Below, piece after piece: positions 57,082 through 64,000 of a stretch of DNA of 64,000 bases. Origin of the DNA: Corticium candelabrum. Lineage: Eukaryota > Porifera > Homoscleromorpha > Homosclerophorida > Plakinidae. The stretch lies in assembly GCF_963422355.1 (NCBI RefSeq), contig NC_085095.1, positions 4,399,107 through 4,463,106 of the forward strand. The letters run 5' to 3'. The translations under genes were made by a program, and so were the position numbers. Positions within the stretch are counted from its first letter, which is position 1. Each line of letters starts with the position of its first letter. Under the pieces are notes generated by a model, which did no database searches, was not told the origin of the DNA, and worked only from the letters and a program-made list of their open reading frames with translations.

Positions 57082-57157
57082 CTGTAAACAAATACAAATT
57101 TCCATAACTACAAAAAAAAGTACATCCTATGGCAATGTCAGTGTGCACAGATCCACA

Positions 57158-57505
57158 CCCACCCACCCATCCATCCATCCACACCCACCCATCCATCCAT
57201 CCACACTCACCCACCCATCCATCCATCCACACCCATCCATCCATCCACACCCACCCATCCATCCACACCCACCCATCCATCCACACCCACCCATCCATCC
57301 ACCCATCCATCCACCCATCCATCCATCCATATTGCATTATTGGTACAAACTATTGGATTGTATTCGATGTTGACTGTTAGACAACTAGCCTGTAATAGAG
57401 CAGCCATATGTTGAAAATATATGTATAGAAAATCCACCCACCCACCCACCCATCCACCCACACCCACCCATCCACCCACACCCACCCATCCACCCATCCA
57501 TCCAT
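57158..57505 (+). repeat. CCATCCAC-type microsatellite arrays (two)
   Basis: 57158-57330 (CCATCCAY/CACCCACC units) and 57432-57505, separated by about 100 bp of unique intron sequence. About 80 bp upstream (gene sense) of the Ig1 exon. Trp/Gly/Asp-rich or His/Pro-rich frames are artefacts. Confidence 0.95.
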
Positions 57506-57678
57506 CATACAATCACGGTCAAGACTGGGATGCCCAGTCTATTTGGGCTTCATAATTTTGACAGTTAGTAAATTATTATACGTATGGATTACGTTTGGTG
57601 ACTGTAGCTGTCTACATTCTAGTTTAGCATATCAGTGATTTCTGTATATTTGGCTGTTTAGTTATATCTGAAATATAT
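57506..57678 (+). mobile_element. RLE LINE family 3, 3'-end copy 1
   Basis: 5'-truncated copy starting CATACAATCACGGTCAAGAC, containing the last 10 codons and 3' UTR, ending CTGAAATATATC. Flanked on both sides by CCATCCAY repeat. Confidence 0.85.
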
Positions 57679-57722
57679 CCATCCATCCATCCACCCAACC
57701 ATCCACCCATCCACCCATCCAT

Positions 57723-58370
57723 GGAGAATGGGTTGTAAATTGCGAATGTGGATCAAAACTCGACGCTGAAGGTTTCCACCTACTTACTTGCAAGTCTGGC
57801 GGCGGTCCCAACTGGCAACACAACAGCCTTGTCGCAAGCTGGTCCGACTGCCTTCTCGATCTTGGTATACATCACCGAAAGGAGCCTCGCAACAGATACA
57901 GCAACAGCGATGATAGGCCTGATATCGTCGTATTTGACAGCGAAAATGGCTCATCTCTAGATCTAGATGTTTCATTCGCCCACCCCTGGAGCAAAGACTA
58001 TCTGAAACGAACAGCTCGAATCTGCGGATTTGCTGCCAAAAAACGTGAGGACCTCAAGTTTTCAAAATATGATCAGGAACGTCTAGCAAGTGGTGACTCA
58101 CCAGCATTCACACCTCTAGTTTTCGAGCACTTTGGCTGCTGGGGTGAGAAAGCTGTCGATTACTTAAGGGTACTTTCGAGAAAATCTAGGGATGCTGTTG
58201 GAAAATCCAACATGGCTGACTTCATAAATTTTTGGCGTAAGCGCATCTCTGTTCAGATTCAAAAGTGCAATTCAAGGGTCCTATTAAGGAAGATTGACAG
58301 GCTTACCAACTCAAGGAGACCATACAATCACGGTCAAGACTGGGATGCCCAGTCTATTTGGGCTTCATAA
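57723..58370 (+). CDS. open restriction-like endonuclease domain (LINE family 3, no start codon)
   Basis: 216 codons, uninterrupted, no ATG needed because the element is truncated. Zinc knuckle CECGSKLDAEGFHLLTC (C-x-C...H-x4-C), then WQHNSLVASWSDCLLDLG, EP, RPDIVVFDSENGSSLDLDVS (PD...D-x-D nuclease core), FAHPWSKDYLK, and a C-terminal FTPLVFEHFGCWGEKAVDYL and FINFWRKRISVQIQ. TAA at 58368. Same fold order as the endonucleases in families 1 and 2 but clearly a different family. The intact frame suggests a recent insertion. Confidence 0.82.
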   Translation, partial: GEWVVNCECGSKLDAEGFHLLTCKSGGGPNWQHNSLVASWSDCLLDLGIHHRKEPRNRYSNSDDRPDIVVFDSENGSSLDLDVSFAHPWSKDYLKRTARICGFAAKKREDLKFSKYDQERLASGDSPAFTPLVFEHFGCWGEKAVDYLRVLSRKSRDAVGKSNMADFINFWRKRISVQIQKCNSRVLLRKIDRLTNSRRPYNHGQDWDAQSIWAS

Positions 58371-58496
58371 TTTTGACAGTTAGTAAATTATTATACGTAT
58401 GGATTACGTTTGGTGACTGTAGCTGTCTACATTCTAGTTTAGCATATCAGTGATTTCTGTATATTTGGCTGTTTAGTTATATCTGAAATATATCCC
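57723..58496 (+). mobile_element. RLE LINE family 3, copy 2 (endonuclease plus 3' UTR)
   Basis: 5'-truncated copy beginning directly at microsatellite and ending CTGAAATATATC before more microsatellite. It carries an open frame 57723-58370 and a 126-bp 3' UTR shared with copies 1 and 3. Confidence 0.88.
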
Positions 58497-58563
58497 CATC
58501 CATCCACCCAACCATCCACCCATCCACCCATCCACCCATCCACCCACCCACCACCCACCCACC
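58497..58563 (+). repeat. CCATCCAC-type microsatellite between LINE copies 2 and 3
   Basis: About 67 bp of CCATCCACC-type units. The next array follows copy 3 at 58723-58760. Confidence 0.95.
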
Positions 58564-58722
58564 CACTGGATGCCCAGTCTATTTGGGCTTCATAATTTTG
58601 ACAGTTAGTAAATTATTATACGTATGGATTACGTTTGGTGACTGTAGCTGTCTACATTCTAGTTTAGCATATCAGTGATTTCTGTATATTTGGCTGTTTA
58701 GTTATATCTGAAATATATCTCC
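58564..58722 (+). mobile_element. RLE LINE family 3, 3'-end copy 3
   Basis: Starts CTGGATGCCCAGTCTATTTG, nearly identical to copies 1 and 2, ends CTGAAATATATCT followed by CCACCCACC repeat. Confidence 0.85.
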
Positions 58723-58769
58723 ACCCACCCACCCACCCACCCATCCATCCACCCACCCACCTTTGCTTT

Positions 58770-61400
58770 GTTGCTGAAATGACACGTTTAGTACAGTCAT
58801 TTGCTAATGCTACTTCAATGGAAGGAATTGCTCTGAAAGCTCTAGTTATTCTACAAGTTCTTATTCTTCAAAAGTCTCATGCTCGGTCCAAATCACGTGA
58901 CCATGTTCAATGTGTACAGAGAAGACTAGAGCTTTGGAAGATGGCAAAATTTGAAGAGCTACTAAGAGAAGGTCGCACATTGCAACACCGATTAGAGACC
59001 AATTTGAGAAATGTTTCAGAAGATCAGTTGTCAAAGGTGTTCAGTCATCTTGTTATTCAGGGGAAAATCAATGCTGCTCTTCGTTATCTTTCAGATAACA
59101 CTAAAGGAGGTGTTCTGTCTCTTAATGCTGTGATCGATGACCAAGGTACAACTGTGAGAGAGCTATTGCATATGAAACATCTGCAACAGCAGCCTTTGAA
59201 TGAAGAAGTATTATTGCAAGGTCCAGTTTATGACATATCACCAGTGATATTTGAGAAAATTAATGGATCTGCTATTCATTCTGCAGCACTGAGAACTCAA
59301 GGTGCTGGTGGACCATCAGTTGTCGACTCAACAGCTTGAAAACGTTTTTGCTGTTCATTTAAATGCCAATCAAATGATTTATGCAATGGTCTTGCAGGTT
59401 TAGCACGACGTATTTGCTCTGAATTTGTAGATCCTAAGACTGTCCACGCTCTGGTTGCATGTCGTCTTATTCCTTTAGACAAATGTCCTGGCTTACGACC
59501 CATTGGCATTGGACAAACATTTCGTAGGATTATTGCAAAAGCAATAATGAATGTTGTCAAGGAAGATGTCTGTAAATCAGCTGGTTCACTACAGGTATGC
59601 GCAGGTCACGATGGTGGTTGCGAGGCGGCTGTTCACACCATGCGCATGATATTTGATGATGATGCAGAATGCTTATTATTAGTTGATGCTACCAATGCTT
59701 TCAATTGCCTCAATTGAAATGCAGCTCTTCATAACGCTCAAATTATTGCCCAACTATTACAACTGCACTCATTAACACCTATAGAGCTGAGGTAATGATA
59801 TTTACTATCGGTGGTGGCATTATTCAATCAACAGAAGGTACAACACGAAGATCCATTAGCAATGTCGATATATGCTATCGGTATTCTAGCACTCATTAAT
59901 AGACTGACCCAGTTATGTAAGCAAGTATGGTTCGCAGATGATGCCACCAGAGCAGGAAGTATTGAAAATGTGAAATAATGGTGGAATGCAATTGTGAAAG
60001 AAGGTCCCAAATTTGGCTACCATCCTCACAGCCACATGCTGCACACAGTGCATTTACACATGGTATTGTTGGAAGATGGACCTATACGGTTAGAACAAAT
60101 GACCATCTTTCTGAAGTCAACAAACCGTTAGAAAACGTAATAAAATCAAAATGGATTCCTGCTGACTGGTCGTTCAGCTCCTTCAAATATAGAAAGAAAT
60201 ATGCTTGCTCTTCCTCCTAAACTTGGCAGTCTGGGAATCATCAATCCTTATTCTTTATGTCAAGAGTTTACCAACTCACAAATGATAACAGCTCCTTTGT
60301 CAAGACTCATTCTTCAACAAGACACAGATTTGAAAAATGTTCAGAAAGAACAAAATCGCTTGTTATCAGTTGTACATCAGCAAAAGAAACCAACTATGAA
60401 AGCGATTGCAGAACAATTAGAACATGAAGTTCCAAAAGCTATGAAGCGATCCATTGATCTAGCAAAAGAGAAAGATGCCTCTACCTGATTATCAGTGCTT
60501 CCTTTGATCAAACATGACTTTTTGCTACACAAGTCTGCATTTCGTGACACGTTATGCCTTAGATATGGTTGGTTGCCTCCTCGTTTAGCTGATACTTGTC
60601 CCTGTGGTAAAAAGTTCACAATTGATCATGCTCTTGCCTGTCCAACTGGTGGATACCCAACAATCAGACACAACAAAGTAAGCGATCTTATAGCAAAGTC
60701 TTCTCTCTGATGTTTGTCATGATATTGAAGTAGAGCCCAAGTTACAGCCCCTTTCTGGTGAGAGTCTACCACAGCGCAGCAACTCGATGGAAGATGAAGC
60801 TCGCTTAGATGTGTCTGCATGTGGATTTTCGGGAGGTTGTTTTCAAAAAACATTTTTATGACGTAAGAATATTCAATCCTAATGCTCCTTCTTACAAGTC
60901 TTCTGCAATCTCTTCCTGCTACAAACTCCACAAACAAGAGAAGAAAAGTCGTTATAAAGAAAGGGTGAAACAAATAGAGCATGCCTCTTTTACTCCCCTA
61001 GTGTTTTCCTGTACTGGAGGTGCCAGCACTTTAACTTCAACCTTTCTGAAAAGACTGGGGTCTCTACTGTCTCTGAAACAAAACATTGTCTACAGCACTT
61101 CCATCAACTGGATAAGATGTCGCATTGGCTTTGCCTTATTACGCGCATCCATCGTGTGACTCAGAGGCTGCAGAACAAGAACACCTATTAACAAAGACAT
61201 ACTCTTGGCTTCGGCCAAGAGAAGACTACCTTGCAGTAGTTGAATTTTAGAGTTAGATATGTGTAGTACTCGTTTTACGTATGTTGCGTACAGTACCATT
61301 GCTTAATTATTTATCTTGTATGATAGAGTTCGATTTTCAAACACATCAGTTCTCTCAGTAGTATGCCCTTGCTACTGTGCCATTGATTGACAAAGTCAAA
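58770..61400 (+). mobile_element. RLE LINE family 2, copy D (degenerate)
   Basis: First frame 58779-59339. RT: GLRPIGIGQTFRRIIAKAIM (59491), LLLVDATNAFNCLN (motif A, 59677), STEGTTR with the QGDP core of motif B damaged (59829), VWFADDATRAGS (motif C, about 59925-59960). Then AHSAFTHGIVGRWTYTVR (60038), LGSLGIINP, CPCGKKFTIDHALACPTGGY (zinc knuckle, 60600), PTIRHNKVSDL, and traces of the nuclease and VFSCTGGAS end (61010). Ends near (CTA)n at 61414. Many stops. This family (EGTTQGDPLA type) is widespread in invertebrates. Confidence 0.8.
58779..59339 (+). pseudogene. copy D N-terminal ORF segment
   Basis: 186 codons: ALKALVILQVLILQKSHARS, RRLELWKMAKFEELLREGRT, LSDNTKGGVLSLNAVID... the pre-RT region of family 2. 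The frame breaks at 59336, and RT continues in another frame. Confidence 0.65.
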
Positions 61401-61639
61401 ACAAATGATCTACTACTACTACTACTCATGAAAGACATGGTGTATTTGATAAGTATACAATAATAGCTACGTAGCTAACAAGGTAGCAATCAAGACCTCA
61501 CTTTCTAAACAAAACACTCTACTAAAAGACTCAGATTTATCTACTGAAACAGTTTTAGTCTTTTACTGAAATAATCGGCTCTCAGCTGTCGCTGAGAGAA
61601 CGTTGTCTTGAGTGTTCAATTGAAGTTGTCTTCGCATTT

Positions 61640-62940
61640 TGCAACCGCGTATGCACATAATGGACGACCTCAAAAGGGCAAAAGCAAGCCGGCATCTTAA
61701 CAGATTGTAGTGCTGTATGTTCTGTCCTTCTTTTCAGAAAGTTGTGAGGCCAATCTTTTGATGAATGTTGTTGTCAATTGGCTGGCACCTCCAGTGCAAG
61801 ACAGAATAAGAGGAGTAAATGATGCTTGCTCAACCCTTCTAATGCAATCTTCATATTTCCTCTTCTTTTCTTTTTCTTGGTTTTTGTAGCAAGAGCTAAT
61901 GGCATTAGATTTATATAAAGAGGCATCAGGATTAAAAATTCTGACGTCAGAAAACATTTCTTGGAATCTTCCTCCCAGAAACCGCAGGCGGAATTGTCAA
62001 GTCTTGCTTCATCTTCTCTTGTGTTACATCGTTGCGGTAAAATCTCTCCACTTAGTGGTTGAAGAAATGGTTCGGTCTCAATATCATGGCAAACTTTGGT
62101 TAACATGGCAGCAAAAAGGTCTCTTACTTCATTATGTCTAATTGTGGGAAATCCACCAGTTGGACAAGACATTGAATGATCAATACTGAAAGATTCACCA
62201 CAAGGACATTGGTCAGTCAGATGAAGAGGGTGCAACCCATAGTGAAGACAAAGTGTATCTGGAACTCCAATTTGTGTAAAGAGAATTGGTATTCGTCCAA
62301 GGGAAGAACTGTAAGCCAAGTACACACACCTGTTTCTCTAGCTAGTTCTAGTGCATGATTAAGATCTGGCATAATTTCAGATTCTACTTGTTCAGCATTT
62401 GCCTTGTTCCTATGGTGTTTCTGTTGTTTTATACTAGATTTGATATTATTCTGTTGCTGTGAGGCATTTCCCAGGTGTAATTGTTGCTGCAGTACGAGAT
62501 TAGACAAAGGCTCAGAAACTTTCTGGGATTTAACATATTCGTCTGTTAAAGCAGTTGAATCAATAATTCCCAAACCACCAAGACAATCTGAAAGAGCGAA
62601 GACTATTCTCAATGTTTTTCCGGGTAAAAACGGCCAGTCAGAGCTGAAATAAGTTTAGACTGAATTGCTGACTGCAAAAGTTGTACAAGTCTGACAGATG
62701 TTCATTGCATCTAGCCGCATATGTCCACCTGCCAATAATTGCATGAATGAGAGCTGAATACGCAGCGTGCGGTTGTGATCGAGCAAACAAAGAGAGCGTT
62801 TCAATTTCTTTTGGCCCATCCTTGACCTTGTTAGTCAAAAAATTTTCACAAATGCTTCGATTACCAATTGCAGCTCCAAGATAATAGTGTCCCTCTGTTG
62901 TAATATTGATGTTGGTGTTGATGAAAGTAGACTTGGCTCT
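61640..62940 (-). mobile_element. RLE LINE family 2, copy E (minus strand)
   Basis: Minus strand from 62838: HAAYSALIHAIIGRWTYAAR, GGLGIIDSTALTDEY (62580), CPCGESFSIDHSMSCPTGGF (62203), PTIRHNEVRDLFAAMLTKVC, EDEARLDNSACGFWEED, SDVRIFNPDASLYKSNAISS (61951), FTPLILSCTGGAS, ending RTYSTTIC at 61700. Starts after the RT, so 5'-truncated; frameshifted near 62220 and 61930. Convergent with copy D. Confidence 0.82.
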
Positions 62941-62948
62941 TTCAAAAC

Positions 62949-62975
62949 ACTACTACTACTACTACTACTACTACT
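62949..62975 (+). repeat. (ACT)n microsatellite
   Basis: Nine ACT units between LINE copy E and the start of element F2. The same unit follows LINE copy D (61411-61427) and separates F2 from F3 (63889-63899). Confidence 0.9.
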
Positions 62976-63890
62976 GAATGAAATGGTGTATTTGAATACA
63001 TCATACTACCATACATTTCAACAAACTAAATACTCTATAACATATTACACATAAATAACATATTATACATAAATAACAATGAAGAAGCACTAGAAGTGCA
63101 AACCCTCGGCCGGTATGCACCTTGAAGGTAAATTAGTCGCACTATGACAAAATCGTATGACAGAATCGTATGATGTGGGTAATAAATTTTGGTTGCTTGT
63201 AATGAGGTGACCCCAGAGCCAAAACAAAACATCAATGTGGGAAAACATGCACGTGCACATGTAGATTAATTAGGTGTCTGTTCGCTCTGACTTTGGATAC
63301 CGTAAAACAAAAATAAATAGAGACGCACTAGCGTACTTACAGGTCAGCCGAGCCGCTTTGTCCGACAAACAGACGCTGTCATGGATAATGTTACAACCTT
63401 CGCTCGTCGGTTCTTTGTGCAGCTGATTGTTTGTGCAGCTTTTGAGGTCGTAACTATGGGCGGTTTTAGGCGTGGCATAGGTACCAGAGCCAAAACAAAA
63501 TTAGATGTGGGAATGTCACAAATGCAGCTAGATTATGATGATGACATCATGTTCATCTATTGGTCGGTAATGACACCACTTCTCGTCTATTGGTCAGAAT
63601 AGCTCATTCGCATCTGTGCTAACCAACTATATACGGTGGGTCGGTTGTCTGGTCATCGAACGACTACTGTACTCGAGCCCGGGAATCCAAGCCTCGGGTA
63701 ATAATACTACAACCACCAACCGGAAAACAGTCATTCGTTGACTAAAAGTTTAATCAAAACATATCTAGACTACTTGTAAAGCCGACTCTCTGTGTAGACA
63801 GAAAGTAAGCTACCAGATGAATACAACGCTTTTGTGCCAGACCTACAGCCTCACAAACACAAAAATTAAGACCTTAGAAGAGCGAACACT
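62975..63890 (+). mobile_element. 0.9-kb element with conserved ends (copy F2)
   Basis: Left 110 bp (TGAATGAAATGGTGTATTTG, AACTAAATACTCTATA) and right 185 bp match F1 in inverted orientation. Interior unique, with a 73-codon frame (63381-63602) of unknown nature and short GAGCCAAAACAAAA repeats at 63214 and 63488. Confidence 0.6.
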
Positions 63891-63899
63891 ACTACTACT

Positions 63900-64000
63900 G
63901 GGAAACCTGGTGTATTTCAACAAATAGTACTACAGATCTACATATAACTGACTAAAATGGTGTATTTGAATAGATCATACTACAATATATTTCAACAAAC
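63900..64000 (+). mobile_element. start of a third copy of the F element (runs off window)
   Basis: AAAATGGTGTATTTGAATAG, ATCATACTAC and TTTCAACAAAC repeat the left end of F2 right after a short (CTA)n, so the copies appear tandem. Confidence 0.5.

Overview
The window is nuclear DNA from an invertebrate animal. It has spliced genes with GT-AG introns, Ig and fibronectin-III domains, and a very dense, layered transposon load. The lineage cannot be fixed from the sequence; a sponge or another early-branching marine invertebrate is a guess. Only two host genes could be supported, both on the minus strand. Both were found by joining short exons at splice sites with consistent reading phase.

(1) CDC5L, the PRP19/NTC-complex Myb-domain splicing factor. 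Six 5' exons lie between 13881 and 5688. They run from the start codon through both Myb repeats to the conserved segment containing [13 protein letters not shown] and [20 protein letters not shown]. The rest of the gene lies off the left edge. Its introns hold a MULE-like element, Tc1/mariner-like MITEs and microsatellites, and a tandem pair of LINEs lies just downstream.

(2) A single-pass cell-surface receptor from 57081 (5' end incomplete) to 21370. It has three Ig domains, one FN3 domain, a Ser/Thr-rich stalk built from tandemly duplicated two-exon cassettes, a transmembrane exon, and a cytoplasmic tail ending in two LD-motif-like helices. Every extracellular intron is phase 1. The transmembrane and tail exons are joined across a 24.6 kb intron by matching phase 2. 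Most of 22.4-57 kb is therefore read here as intronic transposon sediment.

Layout: 1-5.2 kb, two RTE-type APE LINE copies in head-to-tail order, each ending in (TG)n. 5.7-13.9 kb, CDC5L exons and intronic MITEs. 14-20.5 kb, a CR1/Jockey-like LINE, a decayed hAT (ZMYM1-like) transposase, a long palindrome and a TIR element. 21-22.4 kb, receptor tail. 22.8-26 kb, a MULE-like element with 9-bp target duplications, then a TTAA-flanked remnant with a THAP domain and a P2X7-like domain. 26-30 kb and 37-44.6 kb, copies of one composite repeat with a CA microsatellite core (possibly Helentron-derived), with a tRNA-derived SINE. 30-37.3 kb, three copies of a LINE with a restriction-like endonuclease (RLE), and a MITE carrying an 18-bp minisatellite. 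39.2-42.5 kb, an internally deleted Tx1/L1-like LINE with an open gag ORF. 43-46.9 kb, Helitron, THAP and Gypsy-integrase remnants and a Kolobok-like MITE. 47-49.1 kb, receptor transmembrane and stalk exons. 50.3-55.4 kb, SINEs, Kolobok-like MITEs and a nested foldback. 55.5-57.1 kb, FN3 and Ig exons. 57.1-58.7 kb, three truncated copies of one RLE LINE 3' end embedded in CCATCCAC-type microsatellite. 58.7-62.9 kb, two convergent copies of another RLE LINE. 63-64 kb, a 0.9-kb element repeated from 51.5 kb.

The transposons are mostly dead. The best candidates for recent activity are the RLE endonuclease ORF at 57723-58370 and the gag ORF at 41100-42464, both free of stops.
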